This document shows positions 52,635 to 61,278 of a DNA stretch of 64,000 nt, piece by piece (positions within the stretch are counted from its first letter, which is position 1; every line of letters begins with the position of its first letter). This DNA is from Marinobacterium nitratireducens (GTDB taxonomy: Bacteria; Pseudomonadota; Gammaproteobacteria; Pseudomonadales; Balneatricaceae). The notes beneath the pieces are model-generated. The model made no database searches, had not been told where the DNA came from, and saw only the letters and a program-made list of their open reading frames with translations. The position numbers were made by a program, and so were the translations under genes. The DNA is taken from assembly GCF_014645375.1 (NCBI RefSeq), contig NZ_BMLT01000002.1:124001-188000 (forward strand). Reading direction: 5' to 3'.

Positions 52635-53234
52635 ATGCGGTTAAGCGACCTTCGCATGCTGTCCGATCGCGCCTATACGCCCGCCCTGGCGAATACCCCG
52701 ATCTGGACCCAGGATCTCAGCCTGCTCTCCAACTACAAACTCAAGGCCGTACATGACCTGATCCGCACGCGCGCCGACCGAGCCACTGCCGACAAGGCGG
52801 TGCGGGGCGTGCTGCAGGCAGTCAAGCGTGCCGAGTTCTTCGGCGAGATCGATCCGTCGCTGAATCTGTGGTTCGACTTCCACGGCCCGCTGACGGTGCA
52901 GGACTTCAACGAGCACATGGACCACCTGGACGATCTGCATCAGCGCATGTTCCTGTTCGGCCTCGCCAACGACATGGCGCTGACCGACGTGATCGCCCTG
53001 AACTGGACCCAGGCCCGGCGTCTGATGCGCATGCGTGATCTGCATCCGATCTGCCGTGAAATCCTCGAGACCCAGGTGCGCAACGTCCGGAGCGACTTCG
53101 TGTTCTGGCAGTACCTGGATGAGTTCGCACCGGCGCCGATCTACGATGCCGACGAGCGGATCCAACGGACGATCCATTGCCCCTGGTCTGACTACCGCCG
53201 GCGCTATGCCACGATGACCAACCGCCCGTTCTGA
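52635..53234 (+). CDS. Protein of unknown function, weak likeness to tyrosine recombinase core
   Basis: This 199-residue product has an N-terminal helical region and a central segment, MFLFGLANDMALTDVIALNW, that resembles the start of the tyrosine-recombinase catalytic domain, where the first catalytic arginine normally follows. That arginine and the later His-x-x-Arg and Tyr are not visible, so if related it is degenerate or divergent. I regard it as unassigned. It lies between other mobile-element genes and is preceded by a gaggaac stretch that could serve as a ribosome site. Confidence 0.45.
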   Translation: MRLSDLRMLSDRAYTPALANTPIWTQDLSLLSNYKLKAVHDLIRTRADRATADKAVRGVLQAVKRAEFFGEIDPSLNLWFDFHGPLTVQDFNEHMDHLDDLHQRMFLFGLANDMALTDVIALNWTQARRLMRMRDLHPICREILETQVRNVRSDFVFWQYLDEFAPAPIYDADERIQRTIHCPWSDYRRRYATMTNRPF

Positions 53235-53419
53235 TCACACCGAAAAGCGAGGGGTCTGCCAACGCCCCTCGCTAATCAGCCCGACAGCCTGACCCCGGGA
53301 AAAGCCAGCGCATGACCGGGGCATGATTTCTCAGATCGTCTCTAAGCGCTTCCGAATCGCTACCCGTCAATCGACTCGTATCTCGTCTGATCGTCGCGCA
53401 CGCGTAAGCACAGGGGCGC

Positions 53420-53698
53420 TCAGCTGCAGGCCTGAGTGCTTCTCGCGCTGCAGATCGCAATCAGACACAGCTTCAACTGCGTCGTCGTACGGGTTTTCAT
53501 AGCCGCGGAGGCTTCACTCCGCACACTCCGGTTCAATGCTGCGCCGCGATACAAAATCAACCAGAGGTTCCTGGCGCCATCGCTCAATGCCGACTCGAAC
53601 AAGATGTGATCCAGTACCGACGTCGCGATGACCCGGTACTCATAGCGCTCTGCCAGGTACAGCAGCTCGATCCCTTTGCGTGGTTCAGCCATGACCAT
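53420..53698 (-). CDS. Short unknown protein
   Basis: The open frame of 92 codons begins MVMAEPRKGIELLYLAERYE and continues with a hydrophobic segment and a Cys-containing tail (LKLCLIAICSARSTQACS). No family is recognisable. A terminator hairpin lies just upstream on the same strand, which suggests that it is separately expressed or not expressed. The longer frame that runs back through the terminator is unlikely. Confidence that this is a real gene is low. Confidence 0.35.
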   Translation of the reverse strand: MVMAEPRKGIELLYLAERYEYRVIATSVLDHILFESALSDGARNLWLILYRGAALNRSVRSEASAAMKTRTTTQLKLCLIAICSARSTQACS

Positions 53699-53710
53699 TC
53701 TCCCTGAAAC

Positions 53711-53736
53711 GAAAAAGGGCCGCGAAGCGCGACCCT
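53711..53736 (-). terminator. Rho-independent terminator, minus strand
   Basis: On the minus strand a 9-bp stem (agggtcgcg / cgcggccct, one G-U pair) with a ctt loop is followed by ttttt. It lies downstream of the low-GC exported-protein gene at 53876-54496, which is its likely transcript. Confidence 0.8.
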
Positions 53737-53875
53737 GTTGGACTTTGTTGAAGGCGTAAAAAGCCCGCACTGTGGGGCTTTTGATGTGGTTGGCTGATAG
53801 CTAAAGTAGGTGTAAAAATGCTTTATTTGTATTGTTTGAAGATGAATTTTTGTGATGAATCCTTTGGTTTTTATT

Positions 53876-54496
53876 TTAAAAGTCCTCTGTAGCTTTTTTG
53901 ATCGATGCGTTTTTTACTTCCTCGTCTGCTTTTATCATTAGCATTGCATGAGTAGGGTCTTCTATAGTTAATTCGATAAAGTCTTGGTGGTCTGGTCCAT
54001 AGGTTCCGTCCTCAATTGTTACTATTGCATCATCGGTTACAGCAACCGCTTTAAGCTTCGTGAAGTTTCGACCGAGGCCATCTGTTACGCTGTATGAGGT
54101 TGTTTTGAAGTCACCAAAATTTTTCGAGAAAATAACAACAAGTTCAGGAACTGTAAATCCTGATTCTCCTAAAACTTTTTCTGATAAAGTGATTGCATGA
54201 ATCTGAAATAATCCGCTGTATTTAGTGGCAACTATATTGTGTACTGCTTCTAAATGTCGGTCTAGATAACCCGCATTGGGTTTTTCGCATGATGCACTCC
54301 AGCCATCTAAACCCCCATAAGTCCATTTTTTATCTGGAATTGCAGAAGCACAGTCATACTTTGTAGTACCGCCGGCAATTTGAGCGATTTGCTCTGCGCT
54401 CATACGCCATTTTAATCCTTTTATGTCGAACTCTGATGCGACTGTGATTGATGAGAAGCTGAGTGAATAAATTAGGGTCAGAAAAAATGTTTTCAC
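53876..54496 (-). CDS. Low-GC exported protein of unknown function
   Basis: This 206-residue product has a signal peptide (FFLTLIYSLSFSSITVASE) and a small globular domain with two cysteines (KYDCASAIP and WSASCEKPN), probably disulfide-bonded. The coding sequence and its flanks are much more AT-rich than nearly all of the window, indicating recent arrival from another genome. A terminator follows downstream. I do not recognise the family. Confidence 0.6.
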   Translation of the reverse strand: MKTFFLTLIYSLSFSSITVASEFDIKGLKWRMSAEQIAQIAGGTTKYDCASAIPDKKWTYGGLDGWSASCEKPNAGYLDRHLEAVHNIVATKYSGLFQIHAITLSEKVLGESGFTVPELVVIFSKNFGDFKTTSYSVTDGLGRNFTKLKAVAVTDDAIVTIEDGTYGPDHQDFIELTIEDPTHAMLMIKADEEVKNASIKKATEDF

Positions 54497-54960
54497 TGCA
54501 TTCTCCTTGTCGTGTTTGAGAAGATATAGCAGTATAGTTAAAAAACGAGCAATTCAACCTCCCCTCTGTCTTTCGGCTCAAGCTAGTCTATTGGACATAG
54601 ATACGTACCTAGGATCTAAAGGTTTCGAGTACAAGCTTGACCTATAGTAATGAGTGATAGTGAGACTGTTATAGTTGTTACTCATGTAGCTAGCTCCCGC
54701 CTTGACCTCGGTGTTCATGCGATAATAGACCATCAGGTGGTATTCCCAGACGCCACGAGAACTCTGGTAGCGAGGCCTGAGCCAATTGGTTCATTCATCA
54801 GCTTGGCGAGATTCTCAGCATCGGCCCAGCCGAACTGGCCGGAGCGCTCATCGTTCTCCAGCCGCCTGCAGCGCCGCAGCTTTCTGATCGGTGTAGGCGT
54901 TGACGGAGCAAGGCGCCTCAAGGCCAAGTTCGAAACAGGCGCGCCAGCGCCAGCTGAAGA
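54497..54960. other. Spacer without a convincing gene
   Basis: The left part (to about 54700) continues the low-GC segment and the right part returns to GC-rich sequence. Short frames exist on both strands, but none has a good start and a recognisable product. It may hold decayed element sequence. Confidence 0.4.
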
Positions 54961-55836
54961 TTAGATCTGCCGAATTCCCCTGCATTTCGGATACCGCGAA
55001 CATCCCCAGAACTCCTGCCCCGTATTCACTCCCTGACGTGCTTTGCGCTTGATCATGGGAGATGCGCAGCGCGGGCACGAAACAGTCCCAGGGAACGTCT
55101 CAGACGGTCTCAGAGCGTCTTCTGGAAGTGACTTCGCTGCACTCCGAAGCATCACATCGAGTTCGACGCCGTCGATCAGGTCGATGCTATTGCCGTGCGC
55201 GAAAACCTTGGCGTCATCTGTGAAGTCGCCGGATGTCACAACAAAGCCCCCTGCGGCACCCGACGCGGCCATGACGCCGTAAAGCTCACGCACAACGGAA
55301 ACGCCAATGCTGCGCGCCTTCCAATGCTTGCACTGAACGAGGTACGTCTTGCCGTCCTTTTTCAGGTGCACGTCGACGCCGCCATCGGGGCCGTCCTCGC
55401 CGCCGTCGATCACCCGGTAGCCCTGTTGCCGGAACGCCTGACCCACAAGTAGCTCAAACTGCTGCCAGCTCATATCGGCCGTGCCCTGGCGGCCCCGGAA
55501 CGGCGTCAGCGCGTCGATCTGGGGCGAGGGAGTGGCGAGGTACTGCTTCGCAAGCCGGCGCCCGCTGAAGGCCTTCAGGAGCGATACCAGGGCTCCGAAC
55601 ACAAGCGCTATGGGGATGGCGTACTGCAGGACACTGAGCAGCGGGTGGAGCAGGATCTCGACCATGTTGGCCGGCACCGCGCTGCCGGGTCTCGTCGCGA
55701 CTGCAACCGGACGATCGGCGAACTGGTGCAGGACCAGGTAGCTGATCAGCGCCAGCAACAGGCTCACCCAGGCGGGCAGCCGGGTAGCGATGCGGATCAG
55801 GTGTTCCAAGGGTGAGGAGCGGCGTTTCCGTGCCAT
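54961..55836 (-). CDS. Membrane-anchored Mrr-like restriction endonuclease with zinc ribbon
   Basis: This 291-residue protein begins MARKRRSSPLEHLIRIATRL and has two membrane helices in the first roughly 95 residues (WVSLLLALISYLVLH and LQYAIPIALVFGALVSLL). A PD-(D/E)xK nuclease of the Mrr/restriction_endonuclease family follows at about 110-230 (GPDGGVDVHLKKDGKTYLVQ, then CKHW), and a C-terminal topoisomerase-type zinc ribbon (CPRCASPM, GCSRYPKCRG). Family members degrade foreign or modified DNA. It lies in mobile DNA between two recombinases. I use the ATG at 55836 over one 14 codons upstream. Confidence 0.88.
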   Translation of the reverse strand: MARKRRSSPLEHLIRIATRLPAWVSLLLALISYLVLHQFADRPVAVATRPGSAVPANMVEILLHPLLSVLQYAIPIALVFGALVSLLKAFSGRRLAKQYLATPSPQIDALTPFRGRQGTADMSWQQFELLVGQAFRQQGYRVIDGGEDGPDGGVDVHLKKDGKTYLVQCKHWKARSIGVSVVRELYGVMAASGAAGGFVVTSGDFTDDAKVFAHGNSIDLIDGVELDVMLRSAAKSLPEDALRPSETFPGTVSCPRCASPMIKRKARQGVNTGQEFWGCSRYPKCRGIRQI

Positions 55837-56070
55837 GTATGTGTCCTGTGCAAACTGACGATCGTGCGCTTGAGGCACCTATGAAAAGTAGACCTGTTTT
55901 CGACAGTGTATGGGCGGAAAGGGTCTGTGCGACGGCCCGTCATGTTCCGGGTCGCCAGCGAAATCGAGGTGAACTGCACTCATACCGTGATGCACAGGTG
56001 TCCAAAACGAGACTTATAGCATCTAATACGTCATACTCATAGATCTCATATAACCACTGACTTACTATCG

Positions 56071-56877
56071 ATGTCTCCAGACAACCTCCACCCCCTCTAT
56101 TACATCCGCGTATCAACCTCCAAACAGAGTGAGGAAGGTACTTCCCTACAGGCGCAGGAAGGTCTCCTACGAGAATGCGCAGCAATGCATCAATGGCTCA
56201 TGAACGAAGAGGATCTCGTCATTGAGGTCATGTCCAGTAGAGACAACCTCCTCAAGAAGAACAGCAAGCTTCGACAAGTGTTCGAGCTAGCGAAGAGAAC
56301 GGGCAGGCCTGTTGTCGTGACGCGGATTGACCGACTGACGCGTAACCTGGACGCGGCACAGGCTTTCTTTGATGCTGGTATCCCGATCTTCGAGAGCCAG
56401 AACAACGACTTCATCTCCGAGAGGCAAGCGATCTCCTACTTGAACCGCTGTGAGGAAGAGCGCGAGAAGAAGATCAAGACCACCAAAAAAACCTTCGATG
56501 AGAAGCGGGCCAGGGGCGAGACGTTCGGGAATCCGAACATCCGCGAGGTTCAGGTCAATGCAGCGGCGCAGGCGCGAAACAAAGCCGACGAGTTCGCTCG
56601 CCAGCTATACCCGGAGCTCAAGACGCTTCGTAGTGAGGGTCTCTCGTACTCTGCCATCGCAAAGCGATTCAACGACGAGGGGCGGGCCACACGGCAGGGG
56701 GGAAAGTGGTCAGCAAACACCGTAAAGGACTATATGGACCGCATCGAGAACCCGGAGAAGGTGCGCGCCAAGTCCAAGCGCAAGAGTGCCTCTGCCGTTC
56801 AGAGTACCGACGTAGAGAAGCGAGACAATCACTGGGATGCCTATGGTGACAACCCGGATGTCGGCTCATTCGCATAG
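56071..56877 (+). CDS. Serine recombinase with C-terminal recombinase-type domain
   Basis: This 268-residue protein begins MSPDNLHPLYYIRVSTSKQS, with nucleophile Ser in RVSTSKQSEEGTSL and the resolvase pattern TRIDRLTRNLDAAQ. It continues into a helix-turn-helix (SYSAIAKRFNDEGRATRQGG, then WSANTVKDYM) like the Recombinase domain of larger serine integrases, but it is much shorter than a typical large serine integrase. It may be a resolvase of a mobile element. The sequence just downstream (56903-57692) has matching short direct repeats that could be its sites. Confidence 0.88.
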   Translation: MSPDNLHPLYYIRVSTSKQSEEGTSLQAQEGLLRECAAMHQWLMNEEDLVIEVMSSRDNLLKKNSKLRQVFELAKRTGRPVVVTRIDRLTRNLDAAQAFFDAGIPIFESQNNDFISERQAISYLNRCEEEREKKIKTTKKTFDEKRARGETFGNPNIREVQVNAAAQARNKADEFARQLYPELKTLRSEGLSYSAIAKRFNDEGRATRQGGKWSANTVKDYMDRIENPEKVRAKSKRKSASAVQSTDVEKRDNHWDAYGDNPDVGSFA

Positions 56878-56902
56878 CCAGTCCGGGCCGGGTCAGGTGG
56901 TT

Positions 56903-56924
56903 GAAATTTGTCCACATTTGGTTG
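56903..56924. repeat. Imperfect direct repeat flanking element copy 1, left
   Basis: The sequence gaaatttgtccacatttgg and its extension match 57672-57692 (gaattttgtcctatttggtt) at nearly all positions with one gap. The two flank the first copy of the duplicated element and lie just after the serine recombinase gene. They could be recombination half-sites. Confidence 0.35.
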
Positions 56925-56940
56925 CCCCCTACTGGGGGCA
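56923..56940. terminator. Hairpin after the serine recombinase gene
   Basis: A perfect 7-bp stem (tgccccc / gggggca) with loop tact lies 46 bases after the recombinase stop. There is no T-tract, so it is a weak terminator or a protein-binding palindrome. Confidence 0.4.
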
Positions 56941-56944
56941 CCAT

Positions 56945-57603
56945 CTGTCATAGTCTTAGGTGGTTCAGAGCATGCTGATCCGGATCGATTCTGTCTGGAG
57001 CCAGCGCAGAGCTCCGTTCCTTATACTTCCGCACTGAAGACGCTGACCAAGCCGGCTCTGAATGGGCTGCCCCCCCTGTGCCGACGGCGCCGGAAAGTTT
57101 CGATCCTTATAGATTGGGCGGTACCGATCAACGACTCGGCCGGAAAGCCTCGTGGTGCATGGGCTGCAGCCGGGTGACCTCGCGGCGGTCTTCAGAATTT
57201 CGACGACATTTCACCAACTGGCGGTCAACAACCATCAATCCTGGACGCCATCCGGCCCATGTTCTGGCTCGAGTTGAGCTGGTGCGATCAACCTTCCATG
57301 ACGCCGCCGATGCAACCTGAACGGCGGGGCTGCACCTGATGGGCTCGAGAACCGCCTGTATTGCTGCTCAGGCGCGACATCCCGGCTCGGGCTGTCACTG
57401 ACGCATCTCAGGTGATCGAGCGTTGGAGGCGATTGAGAGAGCCTGAGAAGCGAGAGGTATGTTGTTGGCAGGAGCATGATCGGTGTGCCTGTTGTGCGCA
57501 CGGAGATCAGGCGCTGTGGCAACAGTGCCACGGTGCAGATCCCGACCAGGCTGCTCGACATCATCGGCCTGGGCGCCAACAGCCCAGTGTCGATGAGGGT
57601 ACA
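56945..57603 (+). repeat. Diverged duplicated element, copy 1
   Basis: About 659 bases, beginning ctgtcatagtctta and ending near gtcgatgagg, align along their length with 58678-59337. Shared landmarks include gtgccgacggcgcc, atccttatagat, cggccggaaagcc, tcgcggcgg and a terminal AbrB-like coding remnant. Both copies are full of stops, so it is a decayed element. It is about 1.7 kb from copy 2 and in the same orientation. Confidence 0.65.
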
Positions 57604-57697
57604 GGCCGGCATACCTACACCGGCAACCCAGATGATGGATCCTGCGCGTAGTCATGTCAGGGCCGGAGGTCGAATTTTGTCCTATTTGGTTGGTTAA
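57476..57697 (+). pseudogene. AbrB/MazE-like antitoxin remnant
   Basis: The translated segment VRTEIRRCGNSATVQIPTRL, then LDIIGLGANSPVSMRV, matches the beta-strand DNA-binding fold of MazE/AbrB-type antitoxins (usual form RRWGNS, then IP, then LLD). The expected C-terminal toxin-binding part is replaced by unrelated sequence. Copy 2 of the element has the same segment (near 59231) broken by frameshifts. No MazF-type toxin is adjacent. Confidence 0.55.
57672..57692. repeat. Imperfect direct repeat flanking element copy 1, right
   Basis: Partner of 56903-56924. It lies after the AbrB-like remnant and before the terminator of the next gene. Confidence 0.35.
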
Positions 57698-57733
57698 ACT
57701 AAGGGATGGGATGCCAAATAACAGATGTTTTAA

Positions 57734-57771
57734 CAAATAAAAAATCCCGGGTGCGATACCAGTACCCGGGA
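57734..57771 (-). terminator. Rho-independent terminator of the 57790-58407 gene
   Basis: On the minus strand tcccgggt and acccggga form an 8-bp stem with an 11-base loop, followed by ttttttattt. It lies 19 bases downstream of the stop codon. Confidence 0.9.
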
Positions 57772-57789
57772 AGCTAAGCTAGGGGTTAA

Positions 57790-58407
57790 TTACCCACAAG
57801 CGGGAAGCTTTTCAAGCCTTTCCTTCCAGTCAGGTCCATATCCATATGGATCGTAATTGTCTTCGCTATCAGGGTCCCAGTTGACGCAAATTGCGCGGAT
57901 TACTACCCCATCAGTGTCCCTAAGCTTCCATTGGCCGTCGCGCCAAGCGACATATGTATTGAATATGACGCCTACTCCGTCACCTCTGAAGGGCTGTCCA
58001 TAAATATGTGTCCCGTGAAACTGAGTTTGCATCAAGAAGGAAGCGATTCCCGTTTTCGGATCATAGCCAGACAAAAATACCTCCTCCTCAAAGTCATCAA
58101 AAAACAAGTGTGCGTTCGTTTTTTCGAAGACACTTTCTAACGACGCCATCAAAAAGTCGACTACTTCGTGTCTGAATGGGTGGAGCCAAACCTTAATGTC
58201 TAATGCTTCAACCCCAAGGGCAGCCTTAAGAAGTCGCGGATCATCAGGATTGCGCTTAGATACAGTAATCATTTCATGAAATCCGGAAAAGCCATTACAT
58301 TTAGCAATGTGCTCTTGGGCTGATGTTACTGTCAGGCCATTGGCTTTGGCATAAGCTTTAGCTTCGCGTTTGATGAGGGATAAGAAACTATACTTGTAGT
58401 CAGACAT
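57790..58407 (-). CDS. Unknown protein with an N-terminal AKxxGL...H helix motif
   Basis: This 205-residue product begins MSDYKYSFLSLIKREAKAYA. The first 45 residues (KANGLTVTSAQEHIAKCNGF, then SGFHEM) resemble a short helical motif (AKALGLSHSQALEHIARQHG-like) found at the ends of several accessory proteins in mobile elements. The rest is acidic and predicted beta-rich (DDFEEEVFLSGYDPKTGIAS). I use the ATG at 58407, which has ggagatct before it. A strong terminator follows. It is located between the two copies of the duplicated element, with moderate AT content. Function unknown. Confidence 0.6.
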   Translation of the reverse strand: MSDYKYSFLSLIKREAKAYAKANGLTVTSAQEHIAKCNGFSGFHEMITVSKRNPDDPRLLKAALGVEALDIKVWLHPFRHEVVDFLMASLESVFEKTNAHLFFDDFEEEVFLSGYDPKTGIASFLMQTQFHGTHIYGQPFRGDGVGVIFNTYVAWRDGQWKLRDTDGVVIRAICVNWDPDSEDNYDPYGYGPDWKERLEKLPACG

Positions 58408-58677
58408 AAAGATCTCCATATGCGCATGTTTATGATCGAGCCGCTTGCTTACCCGACATGGCAAAATTTCTATGTCGCCAGAAGTTTGTATTGTAGTAAT
58501 GGTGCTGAGCTTTGCCTTTGCAAGCGGGCGGGCGTCCATCAACGCCGAATAGAATTTTATTGTTGCTTGAAATGTACTGCAATAGGCAGTTTAACTTGTT
58601 GCTTAGGCATGCCTAAGCAAAAGAAGAGGCGGCTGCTTGACAATAAATATGGATGACGGTCTAGGAGAGTTTTATTT

Positions 58678-59337
58678 CTGTCATAGTCTTAGAAAAATAG
58701 CGGACTGCTGATCCGGGTCGACTCTGTGTGGGGCCTATCTAAATCGTTTATCCTTATACGTGTTGGAGTGGCCGGATATATACCACTGCGGACTAGATTC
58801 GCCTATCTGTGCCGACGGCGCCGAAAAGTTTCAATCCTTATAGATCGGGCGGTGATGATCAACGACACGGCCGGAAAGCCGTATTGCGCTTGGGCTGTAG
58901 CCGGATGACGTCGCGGCGGTTTTCCGCATATCGACGACATTGAGCCAATTGGTAGTCAACATACGTCAACCGTATGCGCCATCAGGTACATGTTTTGGCT
59001 GGGACTGGATAGGCACGCTCAACTTTCCATCCAGCCACAGATACAACCTGAGCGCCTAGATTGCATCAGATTGGCACGATAGTGACCAAGCCCTAGTGAT
59101 TGAGAGCAACAGTACGGTTCGTGCTGTCACCGCCATACTTCAGCTGCTCGGCCACTGAATACGAAAGAGAAAGCGTGAGACGCGGCGGGTAGTGTATCTC
59201 GAAGGCAGGGACCAGATCGAAGTGCTTATCATGCGGACCAAGACAAGCGCTGAAGCAACAGCGCTGCGCTACGGATCCCAGCCAATTTGCTCGAGGCCCT
59301 CAACCCGGAAGTGAACAGCACGGTTTCGATGGGAATA
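58678..59337 (+). repeat. Diverged duplicated element, copy 2
   Basis: About 660 bases beginning ctgtcatagtctta, aligned with copy 1 at 56945-57603, more AT-rich and with frameshifts in the AbrB-like segment near 59231-59330. The two copies bracket the 57790-58407 gene, giving a composite-like arrangement. Confidence 0.65.
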
Positions 59338-59712
59338 TAGGAATGAAAAGTCATCATTAAACCGGGATCTGTCCCCAGATACCGTTCACAGCTCCCTTTT
59401 TACGTAGGTGTAGCTTAAGAGGGCGACCCCGGAAGTCGCCCACGCAGCAGCTCTGGCGCCTCTAGGAAACTTTGAAACATTGGAGTCAATGCAAGTCCGC
59501 CGAGCATCAAAGTCCTGACTGGCAGGAGAAGGGTTTCTACGATGGGAACCGACAGCCCTTTTATTGTCGAGGATAGATTCTTGTAAAGAACCTATTGAGC
59601 TGTTTTAGCCAAGGCTAGCTCAAATCAGCCGGAGCTGTGGCGTGGTGGTGAGTCTGCTGAATTCATTCTGGGAGCGCCGCGGAAACGCCCCCGTAAGCCA
59701 CTGGAAGTCTTC
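59338..59712. other. Spacer without a recognisable gene
   Basis: No credible coding frame is seen. The sequence accgggatctgtcccc near 59358 resembles text often found next to insertion-sequence remains, but no complete transposase or inverted repeats are visible. It lies downstream of the two-ATPase operon and probably holds its terminator, which I could not identify. Confidence 0.4.
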
Positions 59713-61278
59713 CTAGGTTGGTAACTCTCTAGCAAGTGTTGCTGCCAGTTCAACGCAAAGGTGAAGGGCCGCATAGGCAGTACCATGATCGATAGGGGTG
59801 CCTTCTTGATGTTGCCCAAAATCCCCAAATACATGCACGGCGTTCATGAGGATATAAGTTTCCTTCGACACATGATTCGCGCATGGGACGCTCTTGTCAG
59901 TACCCGTCATCAAGTTGAGCAGACGAACACGGCGAATCCCCTGGGGAAAGGTTGTTTCCCAATCATCGACCCCACGTTCTCTATTTTGTTTCCAAATCGC
60001 CATCCAGCCGGAAGGAATTCGCCTATCTGGCAGCTCCGCCTTCCAAATCAATTCAAACGCTTGGTTTACGATGCCGCGGATGTTAGTCAGAAACACATCC
60101 GGGTGGTCGGGTAGATCGTCAGTGCAACGTTCAAGGAAGCGCTGTAGTGTCGGGTCGATGTTGTTGAGCTGTCCGATCCTGCGCTCTAACACACCATTGA
60201 GATTCTTTTTGTAAGAATCGGCGGTACCAAACAACCGCACAAGTGCATTGCCGTCGTGTGGTTGCTCCTCGAGATAGGTGCAAAGTATGCGGCTCACCCG
60301 CTGAAGCTTGTTTGCCTCATAGCGTACAAAGCCCCGCTCAATTAGTGTCTCTGCATCTGCAGAGGGAATGCCGGTGCGGGGCACGGACTTCTCTTCCAAT
60401 ACACGCATTAATAGGTCTTGAGATGAAGATGAACAGTCAATCCATAATGCGTCGACGGCGTCGTTTAATGAGGGAAAGGCGCTGCTGCACGCTACTTTCA
60501 TATCTTCCGGGCTAACTATTCCAGATGTACCTGTCTCACAAAGCGCATTCAGAACCCCAAGCGTAATAACCGGAAATCCGTTACCTGCATTTGAAAGCTC
60601 CGTTTTGGCGCCAATTGAAAATTGCATATCTGGTAGCTCTTCAAGAATAGCTGCAAGGTCGTCTTCATCAAAGCATCCAATGGGGACCCTGGTATCAAAA
60701 ATACCCCAGAAATCACTCGTTTGTGACTCAGGGCTACGTAAGAGCTTATACAGGCTTTGGCGGCTTGCCGTTACAAGCCGAAGACTGGGCTTGCGAGCCA
60801 ATTCTAGCAATTGGTCCCATAAGTTTCGCGTCAGTTGACCATTAGCGAGCGGCTTATCAAAACCATCCATAATCACCAGAACTTTGGTGCCTTCTTCAGT
60901 TAATAGCTCCAGAACCTCGGCGATCTCATGGTATGGATTACCATCGGTACTACGGATATGCTTGGCATAGTCTGGATAGCTATCCTCGATAGCAGAAGAC
61001 AACTCACGTGCGAAGCACAGCATGAATTGCTCGTCAGTCCCCGGTGTTTGATGCCCCAGATCCCACAAAACGACTGCAGAATAGGGGAGGCTAGCCTGCC
61101 GTAGTTGGCCAGCGAGCTCATGTAGTATCACTGTTTTACCTGCGAATCGAGGGCCTACCACTTGCAGGTGATCTGGAACTGACTTGCTTAAGGCATCGAC
61201 CATTCCTTGGACAATAGCCTTTCGCCCAAGCATTGGTGGCACTGATGTGCCTAATATAGGGAATCGCTTATCAGACAT
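59713..61278 (-). CDS. P-loop ATPase (STAND/AAA-like), partner of the methylase-ATPase fusion
   Basis: This 521-residue protein begins MSDKRFPILGTSVPPMLGRK, a leader typical of STAND-type ATPases (G-x-x-x-P-x-x-x-GR). Walker A is GPRFAGKT (42-49) and Walker B VLVIMDGFDKP near 134-144. A winged-helix-like region follows at about 200-300, then roughly 200 residues of unknown fold without a recognisable nuclease or protease motif. Its start overlaps the upstream gene's stop by eight bases, so both are made together. It may be a second sensor or an effector module. Function is inferred from context only. Confidence 0.75.
   Translation of the reverse strand: MSDKRFPILGTSVPPMLGRKAIVQGMVDALSKSVPDHLQVVGPRFAGKTVILHELAGQLRQASLPYSAVVLWDLGHQTPGTDEQFMLCFARELSSAIEDSYPDYAKHIRSTDGNPYHEIAEVLELLTEEGTKVLVIMDGFDKPLANGQLTRNLWDQLLELARKPSLRLVTASRQSLYKLLRSPESQTSDFWGIFDTRVPIGCFDEDDLAAILEELPDMQFSIGAKTELSNAGNGFPVITLGVLNALCETGTSGIVSPEDMKVACSSAFPSLNDAVDALWIDCSSSSQDLLMRVLEEKSVPRTGIPSADAETLIERGFVRYEANKLQRVSRILCTYLEEQPHDGNALVRLFGTADSYKKNLNGVLERRIGQLNNIDPTLQRFLERCTDDLPDHPDVFLTNIRGIVNQAFELIWKAELPDRRIPSGWMAIWKQNRERGVDDWETTFPQGIRRVRLLNLMTGTDKSVPCANHVSKETYILMNAVHVFGDFGQHQEGTPIDHGTAYAALHLCVELAATLARELPT

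Noticed and set aside
56908-57177. Coding gene in the duplicated element (product with CRRRRKVSILID)
   Set aside because: The same short peptide appears in both copies, but the frames differ upstream, start codons are poor and stops interrupt most of the element. It is kept as decayed repeat, not as a gene.
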